A stretch of DNA of 7,691 nt, from the NCBI GenBank assembly GCA_003136295.1, contig PLDZ01000128.1, positions 2,188-9,878 of the forward strand. Reading direction: 5' to 3'. Positions 1-6,201 of this stretch are shown here, one piece after another. The notes under the pieces were generated by a model. That model was not told the origin of the DNA. It saw nothing but the letters and a program-made list of their open reading frames with translations, and made no database searches. Within the stretch, counting starts at the first letter, position 1; each line of letters opens with the position of its first letter. The position numbers and the translations under genes were made by a program. Source of the stretch: Candidatus Dormiibacterota bacterium (GTDB taxonomy: Bacteria; Chloroflexota; Dormibacteria; Aeolococcales; Aeolococcaceae).

Positions 1-333
1 GAACGACCCGACCACGGTGCCGACGCTCACCTCGGCGAAGCCCTGCAGCGCGAGGTTGAGAAATGGCCGCGCGATGAACGGCAGCACCGCCGTGCACAGC
101 GCGGCGATGACGAGGATCAGGCCCAGGGCACGCTGCGTCGGATGCCTGTCTGCGATGCGCCCGCCGAGCCAGTAGCCGACCGAAAGATAGATGAGGATGA
201 GACCGATGACGTTCGCCCACACCACCGTCGACTGGCCGAAGTACGGAGCAAGCAACCGGGTCGCGCAGATCTCCGTCGCGAGCGAGGAGGCTCCTGCGGT
301 GAACACGACCGCGAGGAGCACGCGTGGGGACAC
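1..333 (-). CDS. Fused MFS/spermidine synthase-type membrane protein, N-terminal fragment (runs off the left edge)
   Basis: The 111 visible residues are the start of a polytopic membrane protein. Hydrophobic spans lie at about residues 5-25, 38-57 and 70-88, and a fourth begins near 95. Two motifs identify the family. Residues 20-44 hold a TEI-x-A-x-RLLAPYFG segment followed by VVWANVIG, and residues 53-63 read GYWLGGRIADR. Together they are typical of the membrane half of proteins annotated as fused MFS/spermidine synthase. That family usually carries a C-terminal aminopropyltransferase-like domain, which is not in the window, so a polyamine role cannot be claimed. The GTG at 333 is the first usable start after an in-frame TGA near 434, but it has no Shine-Dalgarno sequence. 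The frame stays open back to about 431 with plausible codons but no start. A 1-nt error upstream could therefore hide a longer N-terminus from the GTG at 419. It is the third gene of the left minus-strand unit. Confidence 0.8.
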   Translation of the reverse strand, partial: MSPRVLLAVVFTAGASSLATEICATRLLAPYFGQSTVVWANVIGLILIYLSVGYWLGGRIADRHPTQRALGLILVIAALCTAVLPFIARPFLNLALQGFAEVSVGTVVGSF

Positions 334-364
334 CGGGGGATCGTAGACGCGCCGGATATAGCGA

Positions 365-388
365 CGGCTCGCCCTGGGGGGCGAGCCG
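365..388 (-). other. Perfect 10-bp GC-rich hairpin upstream of the MFS-type gene
   Basis: Bases 365-374 pair perfectly with 379-388 around a 4-nt loop. The stem is almost all G/C. It lies between the stop of the small membrane protein (450) and the assigned GTG start (333). No T-run follows on either strand, so it is not a canonical Rho-independent terminator. U-less hairpins do occur in high-GC genomes, and it could also modulate read-through or mRNA stability within the unit. If the MFS-type gene really begins further upstream, the hairpin would be inside coding sequence. Confidence 0.5.
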
Positions 389-449
389 CCTTGGGAGGGA
401 GGCTTGGTGAGGCGGTCACGCGGGGGGATTCACCCTCGCGACCGCTCTG

Positions 450-686
450 TCAGTTCGCTGTCGATCGGCCCATGTTGGGGCAGGCATGCGAGGTTGCCAG
501 CGTGTTCGACGCCATGGTCGAGACCGAGGACGTTGCATTCGCGGCGACGAAACCGCCGATACCGCCGCCGATCAGGAGCCCTGCGGTGACAAGCAGCGCG
601 GCCGGCCCGCGACCGAGACCGCCGAAGCTGCGTCGATGCGACCGGTCGTCCGGCGGGAGAGCGTCGGTGAAGTTGTCCTGATCCAT
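450..686 (-). CDS. Small single-span membrane or secreted protein with a glycine zipper
   Basis: This 78-residue protein matches no family I recognise. Its start is well supported: the ATG at 686 has a perfect AGGAGG (693-698) with a 6-nt spacer. It is preferred over an upstream in-frame start at 731, which would begin right beside the preceding gene's stop. Residues 1-26 are hydrophilic (DQDNF, PPDDRS, then Arg-rich). Residues 28-50 form one hydrophobic segment with GxxxGxxxG spacing at G36, G40 and G44, a pattern that favours helix packing or oligomerisation. Ala-Asn-Ala at 49-51 could be a signal-peptidase site, in which case a Ser/Thr-rich peptide of about 27 residues with one Cys (C69) would be released. 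Otherwise it is a membrane-anchored protein with a short outer tail. It starts 41 nt after the SDR stop, so the two are probably co-transcribed. Confidence 0.75.
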   Translation of the reverse strand: MDQDNFTDALPPDDRSHRRSFGGLGRGPAALLVTAGLLIGGGIGGFVAANATSSVSTMASNTLATSHACPNMGRSTAN

Positions 687-692
687 CGCCAG

Positions 693-698
693 CCTCCT
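693..698 (-). promoter_or_regulatory. Strong Shine-Dalgarno for the small membrane protein
   Basis: AGGAGG on the minus strand, 6 nt before the ATG at 686. It is the best ribosome-binding site in the window and fixes the start of the 78-residue protein, discarding a 15-residue upstream extension. Confidence 0.85.
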
Positions 699-727
699 AG
701 GGTTCGTCCAGTCGGAGGGTAGAAGGG

Positions 728-1669
728 TCAACCTTTCGACTCAGTGACGCGCTGCCACTCGCGGGCGATGCGGATCCATCCTTCGCGGGCGTTGTGCACG
801 GTGGGTTTCCAACCGGTTGAACGCTGCATTCGCGCGGAACTCACGCGCTGCGATCGTCGCAGGTAGCGCCAGGTGACCCCGAGCGCCGGACCGCCGGCGA
901 TCGATGGGAGCTTCGGAAGGCCGCGACCACCGGCGGCGCGCGCCATCGACGTCATGAACGTGGCGAGCTGCACGGGGTCGTCGTCGCTGACGTTGTAGAT
1001 GCCGGCCGGCGCGCGAAGCGCTGCGACCGTCGCCTGTGCGGCATCGTCGACGTGGATCGATGAGAACCAGTTGCGACTCGGGCCGATCAGCGCCAGGCGC
1101 CGGCGGCGTGCTCGATCGGCCATCTCGAGGCTCTGGGACGAATCCGATGCGTAGAAGGCGGCGAAGCGGAGCACCACCGCGCGTCCGCCGCGACGGGTGA
1201 ACTTCTGGGCTTCGACCTCGGCCTCGAGGGCATCGCGGAGCGGCTCGGCACCCCCATGCGACACCGGCGAATCCTCGTCCAGCCAGCTGTCGCCTCCGTC
1301 CTCGTACACGAACGTGATCGATTCGTGGATGCAGGCGCCGACCTGCTCGTCGCTGCAGGCCTCGTTCAGCAGCCTCGTGCCCTCGATTCGCAGGCGGCCG
1401 GTCTCGGCCCACGCCTCGGCGTTGCGCATCCGCATGAGCGGTGGAATCTTCGTGGTCAGCCGGAACACGACGTCGCATCCGCGGACGGCGGAGCGGAGCG
1501 CTTTGAAGTCGAACAGGTCGATGTCGACCGGTGTCGCACCCATCGCCCGGATCACCTGTGCGCCGTGGTCGGTTCGTGCTGTAGCGGTGATCTGGTGCCC
1601 ACCCTGGGCGAGCAGGCGGACGACGCGAGAGCCGAGCGCTCCGGTTCCACCGGCGACGAACATTCTCAT
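728..1669 (-). CDS. Extended-SDR NAD(P)-dependent oxidoreductase (epimerase/dehydratase-like), atypical active site
   Basis: This 313-residue cytoplasmic Rossmann-fold protein has the usual length for the extended short-chain dehydrogenase/reductase family. The N-terminal VAGGTGALGSRVV (residues 5-17) holds the dinucleotide-binding GxxGxxG. Residue 32 after the second strand is Arg, which hints at NADP(H) but does not prove it. Further family marks are CDVVF (65-69), ESITFVYED (116-124), VVLRFAAFYASDS (165-177), HVDDAAQATVAAL (206-218), IYNVSDD (224-230) and a C-terminal STGWKPT (284-290). The YxxxK catalytic pair is missing: the segment where it normally lies (about 141-156) reads EPLRDALEAEVEAQK and has no Tyr. 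The protein may use another mechanism or only bind a nucleotide, and no substrate can be named. The ATG at 1669 overlaps the stop of a possible leader ORF as ATGA; an ATG at 1663 is the alternative. Neither has a clear Shine-Dalgarno. It is the first gene of the left unit. Confidence 0.85.
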   Translation of the reverse strand: MRMFVAGGTGALGSRVVRLLAQGGHQITATARTDHGAQVIRAMGATPVDIDLFDFKALRSAVRGCDVVFRLTTKIPPLMRMRNAEAWAETGRLRIEGTRLLNEACSDEQVGACIHESITFVYEDGGDSWLDEDSPVSHGGAEPLRDALEAEVEAQKFTRRGGRAVVLRFAAFYASDSSQSLEMADRARRRRLALIGPSRNWFSSIHVDDAAQATVAALRAPAGIYNVSDDDPVQLATFMTSMARAAGGRGLPKLPSIAGGPALGVTWRYLRRSQRVSSARMQRSTGWKPTVHNAREGWIRIAREWQRVTESKG

Positions 1670-1713
1670 CGAGGCGGAAACCTTCGCCGTGGCACGAACG
1701 GAGTGACCCTCAT
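1666..1713 (-). CDS. Possible 15-codon leader ORF coupled to the SDR gene
   Basis: A 15-residue Pro/Arg-rich ORF (MRVTPFVPRRRFPPR) begins at the ATG at 1713. A GAAGGA sequence sits 6 nt before it. Its TGA overlaps the SDR start codon as ATGA. The SDR start has no Shine-Dalgarno of its own, so translation of the short ORF could deliver ribosomes to it. The Arg-rich stretch and Pro-Pro near the end could slow ribosomes. No homology supports it, and ORFs this short arise by chance in high-GC DNA. Confidence 0.25.
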   Translation of the reverse strand: MRVTPFVPRRRFPPR

Positions 1714-1875
1714 GGCCAGTCCTTCATGTATCGTAATATCGGCTGTAGAAACGGAGGGGATAATTGCTCTCGAGAGACGTTCTTGCTGTTCGCCATATCG
1801 TACTGAGCGACCTGCTTGTCTCGACGCCCGTGGTGGGTCAGCCACTCGACACCGCCTCGTAGGGTGCCGGTCGAG
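1670..1875. promoter_or_regulatory. Divergent intergenic region between the SDR and sulfotransferase genes
   Basis: These 206 bases separate two divergently transcribed genes and must hold the promoter for at least one. A patch at about 1726-1765 is clearly more AT-rich than its surroundings. On the plus strand GATAAT (1759-1764) resembles a -10 box, but the expected -35 position carries no TTGACA-like sequence. On the minus strand a TACGAT (TAnnnT pattern) near 1731-1736 is a weak -10 candidate. A perfect 10-bp palindrome, CTCTCGAGAG, spans 1767-1776, and the heptamer TATCGTA recurs at 1729 and 1796. The palindrome and repeats could be operator sites, but none matches a regulator site I can name. 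Confidence 0.4.
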
Positions 1876-2844
1876 ATGCGAATCCTTCTTGCTGGCACGC
1901 ATCGCTGCGGTTCCACGTGGGTGGCCAATGTCCTTGGACGTACCAAGGGGATCCACAACGTTTACGAGCCCGACGAGCCGGCGACTGACATCTTAGGGAC
2001 GCTCTCCAGCGATCGACTCGGTGCGTACCCGGCTCTGGCGCCGGCCGACGAGTCCTCACAGTATTCAATGGTTTGGGATCTCGCCTTCGCAGGGGGATGG
2101 CCGTGGCGCCCATCGCCGGCGCGTCGGCGTGTCGGCCGGCTGATCCGCAAGGTTCCCGCGCCGATCCGTCGTCGTGGTCTCGCTGGTCTCGTGCGGGTTT
2201 CGAGAGCGTCCCGATCGCGGTCAGTTCCTGAGCACATCCTCGTCAAATCGGCAAACTGCGCGCTCTCGCTCGAGTGGATCGAACAGCGGTATCAGCCGCA
2301 AGTCGTGGTCCAGCATCGCAATCCTCTCAACCTCGTGTCGAGCTGGATGGCGCTGGGGATCGATGGTGACGCGTCGCTGGCAGACGATCCGGTTGTCCGA
2401 GAGCGCTGGCTCAGCCCCCTGGGCATCCCCGTCCTCACTCCGGGAGCGTCGCCTGTGGCAAACGTGGCGTGGACCATCGGTCTACTGACACTCGCTCTCA
2501 AGACGACGGCCGAAAAGCACCCGGACTGGATCGTGATCTCGCACGACGAGTTCTGTCAGGATCCGCACGCTCGCTTTGAGGCGCTCTCCAAGGATCTCGG
2601 GCTCACCTGGACCCCCGCAGCGGCAGCGTACCTTGACGCATCCGACCGGCCAACCTTCGTGGATCGCAACCGGAACCCGCGAAAGATCCCCGACGAGCAG
2701 CTCGCGGGAGAGGGTGCGGATAGCCTGCGGCGACGTCAGGCCGAACTGTATCGTCACCGGCTGTCCAAGGCAGAGATCGCAGAGGCAAGCGCCGTACTCG
2801 CTTCGCTCCCGCTTGGTGACTGGGCGCCGTCCACTGGACGCTAG
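1876..2844 (+). CDS. Sulfotransferase family protein (PAPS-dependent type)
   Basis: This 322-residue protein probably transfers sulfate from PAPS to a hydroxyl or amino group; the acceptor cannot be read from the sequence. The 5'-phosphosulfate-binding loop is right at the N-terminus: LLAGTHRCGSTWVANVL (residues 4-20), equivalent to the usual R/K-SGTTW loop with Cys11 in place of the common Ser. The second signature is VVVQHRNPLNLVSSWMA (143-159), matching the RxPxxxxxS 3'-phosphate site with R148 and S155/S156. Further support is ISHDEFCQDPHARFEALSKDLGL (221-243) in the usual place. There is no signal peptide or membrane span, so it is cytosolic. The ATG at 1876 is chosen because the PAPS loop begins just after it. 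In-frame GTG 1864 and TTG 1816 are alternatives. AGGG at 1861-1864 is a weak ribosome-binding site. The 111-nt gap to the next plus-strand gene leaves co-transcription open. Confidence 0.82.
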   Translation: MRILLAGTHRCGSTWVANVLGRTKGIHNVYEPDEPATDILGTLSSDRLGAYPALAPADESSQYSMVWDLAFAGGWPWRPSPARRRVGRLIRKVPAPIRRRGLAGLVRVSRASRSRSVPEHILVKSANCALSLEWIEQRYQPQVVVQHRNPLNLVSSWMALGIDGDASLADDPVVRERWLSPLGIPVLTPGASPVANVAWTIGLLTLALKTTAEKHPDWIVISHDEFCQDPHARFEALSKDLGLTWTPAAAAYLDASDRPTFVDRNRNPRKIPDEQLAGEGADSLRRRQAELYRHRLSKAEIAEASAVLASLPLGDWAPSTGR

Positions 2845-2856
2845 CCGGCCTGGCTG

Positions 2857-2871
2857 GAACGATTTTCGTTC
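2857..2871. repeat. 15-bp inverted repeat (6-3-6) after the sulfotransferase stop
   Basis: GAACGA, TTT, TCGTTC forms a perfect 6-bp inverted repeat with a 3-nt spacer, 12 nt past the sulfotransferase stop and 84 nt before the next start. It could be a short hairpin or an operator for the propeller gene. The actinobacterial LexA box (CGAAC, 4 nt, GTTCG) was considered, but the GAAC-to-GTTC spacing here is 7 nt, so it does not fit. No T-run follows. Confidence 0.35.
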
Positions 2872-2955
2872 GACGTGTATCATGGGTATCACGTCCGGGG
2901 GGACGACCAGTGACTGTGGCGGGGCCACGTCGTTCAGGAAGTTGGGGGTTCGAAA

Positions 2956-5079
2956 ATGCTGGGAAAGCTGGCGCTTGCAGGCCTAACCATGGCGGCGATA
3001 GCCATGGGAGCATGGCGGACATCCGGCGCCGCCGCAGCCACCAGCGATGACTGGAGCACGTTTCACTACGATGCGCAGCACACTGGGGTTTCGCCGGACA
3101 CCACGATTGGAGCCGCCTCGGCCGCTTCGCTCGGCGTCCAGTGGTCGGGCCCGGTCGGCGGCGGGAGCAGTGACCCGGGCATCGCGTCGCCAGCGGTTGT
3201 GTATAACGCCACCCTCGCCAAGACGCTTGTGTATGTCGTGAGCCTCAACGGCATCGTGCGCGCATATGACACCACTGGAGCCGTGGTCTGGACGAGCCCA
3301 CAGAACATCGGTGGAGGTGCCGTGGTCACGCCAGCCGTCGATGCCAACAGCCTCTACGTCGGCAGTGATAACGGTGTCTTGACTGCCCTCGACGCGACGA
3401 CGGGTGCTCTGCAATGCTCCTACGCGCTACCGGTGTTTGCTCCCGAGACGGTTCCGGGGCGAATCGAAGATGCTCCGGTTGTCGGGCACGACACCACGGG
3501 GCCGATCGTGTACTTCGGGGATACCGGGGAATCGGAATCGGTCAACCACGGCCATGAGTGGGCTATCAACGGCGTCGGCAACACAGCTGGCCAGTGCACC
3601 CTGAAGTGGTCGCACGACATTGGCACAACGGGCGGGAAGAAAAACGGGTCCTGGTCGCCGCCTGCGCTCGTCACCGACAGCACCGGCCGCCCGCTCGTCG
3701 TTTTCGGCACCAATCAGCCGGACGACGCGGTGTATGCGCTCGACGCTCGCGATGGTTCGCTGGTGTGGCGCTTCCAGACGCTCAAGAACTTCTCAGATGC
3801 CGATGTCGGAGCCGGTCCCACGATCAGCGCGCCCGGCAACAACGGATTCGCTGACGGCGTCGTGTACATCGACGGGAAGGACAAGCAGGAGTACGCGCTC
3901 AACCTCCTTACGGGGACTCAGCTCTGGACGTTCGACCTGGAGAGCGATACCGCGCACAGCACCAACTCCGTGTCGTGTGCCGCCCTGGCGGGCAACCTCC
4001 TGGTGGTGGCCTACTGGAAGTACGTCTACGCGTTCAATGCCACGACCGGACTCATAGTCTGGCGGAGCGTGGCGTCCACAGGCAGCACCCTGGGTTCGGT
4101 ATCGATCTCCGGCGCGCAGGGAGACCAGGTCGTGCTCCGAGGCGACTTGTCGGGTGACGAATACGCCTACCGACTCAGCGACGGTTTCCTGCTGAAGACG
4201 GTCAAGGTCTCATCCGCCGCTCTCGACTCATCCACAGCCGTCGCCGACGGGATGGCCTTCATCGCCGGCGTGGATGGCAATGTGTATGCACTCGGCGTGG
4301 CCAGTTCCGGGAATCTGCCGGCCGTCACCGGGGTGAGCCCGAGCGGTGGGACGACCACGGGTGGGACATCGGTAACCATCTCCGGGAGCAACTTCACGGG
4401 TGTCACCGCTGTGAGCTTTGGCGGCAGCCCGGCGATCTTCAGCCCCGTCTCGGACACGACGGTCACGGCCACGAGTCCGGCCGGGAGCGGGACTGTCGAT
4501 GTTCGCGTCACCACCGGCAACGGCACGTCCGCCATCACCAGTGCCGACCACTTCACCTACACCTCGGGTTCGACGCCGGTGGTCACCAGCATCAGCCCGA
4601 CCAGCGGTCCGGCGGGCGGGAACACGTCGGTCACGATCAACGGAGTCAACTTCACCGGGGTCACGGGTGTCGCCTTCGGCACCACCGCAGCGCCTTACAC
4701 ATTTGTGTCAGACGCGAAGATCACGGCAACCAGTCCCGCGGGGAGTGGCACCGTCGATGTGCGGGTCACGACCGGGAGCGGCACGTCGGCCATTACCACG
4801 GCCGACCAGTTCAGCTACTCCTCCGGATCCGCACCAGTGGTAACCAGCGTCAACCCGGGCAGCGGTCCGAAAGCCGGCGGCACGATGGTGACCATCATGG
4901 GGAGCAACTTCACGGGTGCCACGCAGGTCACCTTTGGGGGCAAGGTGGCGGCGTTCACGGTGGTGTCGGACACTGAGATCACCTGCACGAGCCCGGGGGG
5001 GAAGGCCGGGCCGGTGAACGTTCTCGTGCACACGCCGGCTGGAACCTCACCGAAGGGACACCAGTTCACGTACGTCTGA
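2956..5079 (+). CDS. Secreted PQQ-like beta-propeller protein with three C-terminal IPT/TIG domains
   Basis: This 707-residue exported protein has an N-terminal signal peptide: K4, a hydrophobic core at 5-20, and a probable cut near Ala27/28. Residues 31-450 form a propeller of the PQQ-binding-like type. Blade-closing motifs (A-x-D-x-x-x-G then Trp) recur at AYDTTGAVVW (103-112), ALDARDGSLVW (261-271), ALNLLTGTQLW (314-324) and AFNATTGLIVW (359-369). Degenerate copies with Cys154 and Lys414 replace the Trp. Residues 455-707 are three Ig-like IPT/TIG domains starting at P455, P541 and P627, exactly 86 residues apart, each with a G-[SV]-NFTG motif. I see no catalytic or PQQ-ligand signature, so an adhesion, binding or scaffold role outside the cell is the likeliest reading. 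There is no sorting motif or lipobox. The ATG at 2956 gives the best signal peptide; upstream AGGAAG is 15 nt away and a G-run is 7 nt away. Confidence 0.85.
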   Translation: MLGKLALAGLTMAAIAMGAWRTSGAAAATSDDWSTFHYDAQHTGVSPDTTIGAASAASLGVQWSGPVGGGSSDPGIASPAVVYNATLAKTLVYVVSLNGIVRAYDTTGAVVWTSPQNIGGGAVVTPAVDANSLYVGSDNGVLTALDATTGALQCSYALPVFAPETVPGRIEDAPVVGHDTTGPIVYFGDTGESESVNHGHEWAINGVGNTAGQCTLKWSHDIGTTGGKKNGSWSPPALVTDSTGRPLVVFGTNQPDDAVYALDARDGSLVWRFQTLKNFSDADVGAGPTISAPGNNGFADGVVYIDGKDKQEYALNLLTGTQLWTFDLESDTAHSTNSVSCAALAGNLLVVAYWKYVYAFNATTGLIVWRSVASTGSTLGSVSISGAQGDQVVLRGDLSGDEYAYRLSDGFLLKTVKVSSAALDSSTAVADGMAFIAGVDGNVYALGVASSGNLPAVTGVSPSGGTTTGGTSVTISGSNFTGVTAVSFGGSPAIFSPVSDTTVTATSPAGSGTVDVRVTTGNGTSAITSADHFTYTSGSTPVVTSISPTSGPAGGNTSVTINGVNFTGVTGVAFGTTAAPYTFVSDAKITATSPAGSGTVDVRVTTGSGTSAITTADQFSYSSGSAPVVTSVNPGSGPKAGGTMVTIMGSNFTGATQVTFGGKVAAFTVVSDTEITCTSPGGKAGPVNVLVHTPAGTSPKGHQFTYV
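4318..5079 (+). repeat. Three tandem IPT/TIG coding repeats, 258-bp period
   Basis: Three in-frame copies of an 86-codon unit encode the C-terminal IPT/TIG domains, with copies beginning at about 4318, 4576 and 4834. Copies 1 and 2 share an almost identical 26-residue block (4462-4539 and 4720-4797, 24 of 26 residues the same). Copy 3 is more divergent (ITCTSPGGKAGPVNV in the equivalent place). The repeats are coding domains, not a DNA array. Confidence 0.85.
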
Positions 5080-5094
5080 ACGCGCGCAGTCTCG

Positions 5095-5128
5095 CCGGCT
5101 CGGTTCGTCGAATTTCAAGCCGAGTCGG
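5095..5128. terminator. Candidate bidirectional terminator hairpin at the convergent junction
   Basis: Bases 5095-5105 pair with 5118-5128 as an 11-bp stem that includes two G:U-type pairs, around a 12-nt loop. It lies between the stop of the propeller-IPT gene (5079) and that of the phosphoesterase gene (5151), where transcription from both sides must end. It lacks a downstream T-run, so termination would have to be of the U-less kind or Rho-dependent. The position supports the call more than the structure does. Confidence 0.45.
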
Positions 5129-5150
5129 TGAGGCGGCGCTCAGGCGGATT

Positions 5151-6194
5151 TCACCCGAAGTAGCCGTAGAGGTCACCGTTGCTCGGATTCAGCGCGTTGC
5201 CGAGCAGGGCCAGGCCGAACTCCTGCTCGATGGTGCGCAGCGTTCCATAGTGGTTCCCGTAGATCGCGCGATGGCCGACGCCCCTGGCCGCATTCGAGAT
5301 CACGACCATGGGAACCTGCCCGCCCGCCGGCGACGGAGACGCGTCGTTCTCGTCCATGGTGATGATGACCGTCGCGTCGCCGCCGGTGAACCAGTGTGAG
5401 GCGAATACGGGGGCAAGATTGGTCGCGAGCCAGGCGTTGCCCTGCTGCACAGAGCCGTCGTGCATGTCGTTGATGAGGTTCGGCGTGATCCAGACGAAAT
5501 CGGGCGGAGCCGGGCTGTCGAGAGTGGCGATCAGACCCGAGCTGCCGGGGTAGGGAAGGTCATGACAGGGGTACGCGTTGTCGACGTAGTAGACGAACGG
5601 GTTGTGCTTTCGTGCATAGGGTCCGTTCACTGGGCCGCTGTAACAGGCTGACGGCATCGATTCCATGTACGCCACCCATGGGATGCGTGCGGCGCTCAAC
5701 TCGGCGCCCAGATCCCGGGCGGTGATGCCGGTAGCGCATGTATCGCTGGCGCAGCCCTGGGTCGATCCACTGGTTGCGCCGAGGTAATTGGGCAGGCTCG
5801 GGTGACCGACGCCGAACCATGCGGTCGCGCTCAGGTACGCCGCGGCGAGCGAACAGAGATATGGATCGGCCCCACAGGACCCCAGGGTGGCCGCATAGCC
5901 CTTGTTCTCGAGCATGACGAGCAAGACGTGCGGCGTGACATACGGAACGCTGCTCTTGCGATGGGGCGTGGTTGCCGGCCGAGCGTTCGGTGTCGACGCC
6001 CGCCTGGTCGGGGTGGATGTCGGGGTCGGCGTCGATGACGGTGATCCGGACGTTGTGGCGATGACGGGCGGCGCGGGAAGGGGGGTCGTGTCGCGCTTGT
6101 TTGCGGTGTTCCCACCGCACGCGACCGCGAGCGCGGTCACCGCGGCCAACGTCACCGCGCTCACTCCGCCCGTGCGTCGCCGCTCGTGGTTCAC
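5151..6194 (-). CDS. Lipoprotein phosphoesterase (AcpA / phospholipase C-like, PF04185-type)
   Basis: This 347-residue protein probably hydrolyses phosphate esters on the outer face of the membrane. It has a lipoprotein signal (RRR at 5-7, hydrophobic 11-25, lipobox AVAC with Cys26). A Thr/Pro/Ser-rich stalk of about 50 residues follows. The catalytic domain starts near residue 86. Family motifs in order are VLLVMLENKGY (90-100, metal-binding E96-N97), GVGHPSLPNYLGATSG (128-143, S133 the possible nucleophile), KHNPFVYY (196-203), WITPNLINDMHD (235-246), TVIITMDEND (275-284), VPMVVIS (294-300) and NHYGTLRTIEQEFGLALLG (314-332). This set is typical of the acid-phosphatase AcpA branch of the phosphoesterase family; substrate preference is unknown. 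Six non-lipid cysteines (107, 114, 148, 153, 184, 210) could form three disulfides. The GTG start at 6194 has AGAGGAG with a 7-nt spacer. It follows the dehydrogenase gene by 47 nt. Confidence 0.87.
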   Translation of the reverse strand: MNHERRRTGGVSAVTLAAVTALAVACGGNTANKRDTTPLPAPPVIATTSGSPSSTPTPTSTPTRRASTPNARPATTPHRKSSVPYVTPHVLLVMLENKGYAATLGSCGADPYLCSLAAAYLSATAWFGVGHPSLPNYLGATSGSTQGCASDTCATGITARDLGAELSAARIPWVAYMESMPSACYSGPVNGPYARKHNPFVYYVDNAYPCHDLPYPGSSGLIATLDSPAPPDFVWITPNLINDMHDGSVQQGNAWLATNLAPVFASHWFTGGDATVIITMDENDASPSPAGGQVPMVVISNAARGVGHRAIYGNHYGTLRTIEQEFGLALLGNALNPSNGDLYGYFG

Positions 6195-6201
6195 GGCGCT
6201 G

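Noticed and set aside
117..419. Minus-strand frame starting at GTG 419
   Set aside because: Beyond about residue 28 its sequence is Ser/Arg/Pro-rich and out of frame with the clear membrane-protein motifs. Only its first part is of interest, as a possible frameshifted N-terminus.
142..681. Long open frame on the plus strand (179 codons)
   Set aside because: It runs antisense through the small membrane gene and the MFS-type gene, is Arg/Pro-rich without domain character, and is a high-GC shadow frame.
1736..1764. Sigma-70-type promoter with GATAAT as -10
   Set aside because: The -35 position at 16-18 nt spacing has no TTGACA resemblance, so a specific promoter call is not justified.
1816..1875. 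TTG start at 1816 (or GTG 1864) extending the sulfotransferase by 20 (or 4) residues
   Set aside because: The PAPS-binding loop normally begins within a few residues of the N-terminus, and the ATG at 1876 gives exactly that. The extension is Arg/Pro-rich with no family character.
1256..1996. 246-codon plus-strand frame across the SDR gene and the divergent region
   Set aside because: It is antisense to the SDR gene with no recognisable motif, and overlaps the sulfotransferase start in another frame.
2857..2874. LexA/SOS-box resemblance (GAAC...GTTC)
   Set aside because: The half-sites are 7 nt apart instead of the 4 nt of the actinobacterial consensus, so it is kept only as a generic inverted repeat.
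4318..5079. 258-bp periodic sequence as a DNA repeat array or CRISPR-like structure
   Set aside because: The period is an exact codon multiple, the copies are conserved as protein rather than DNA, and they match IPT/TIG domains.
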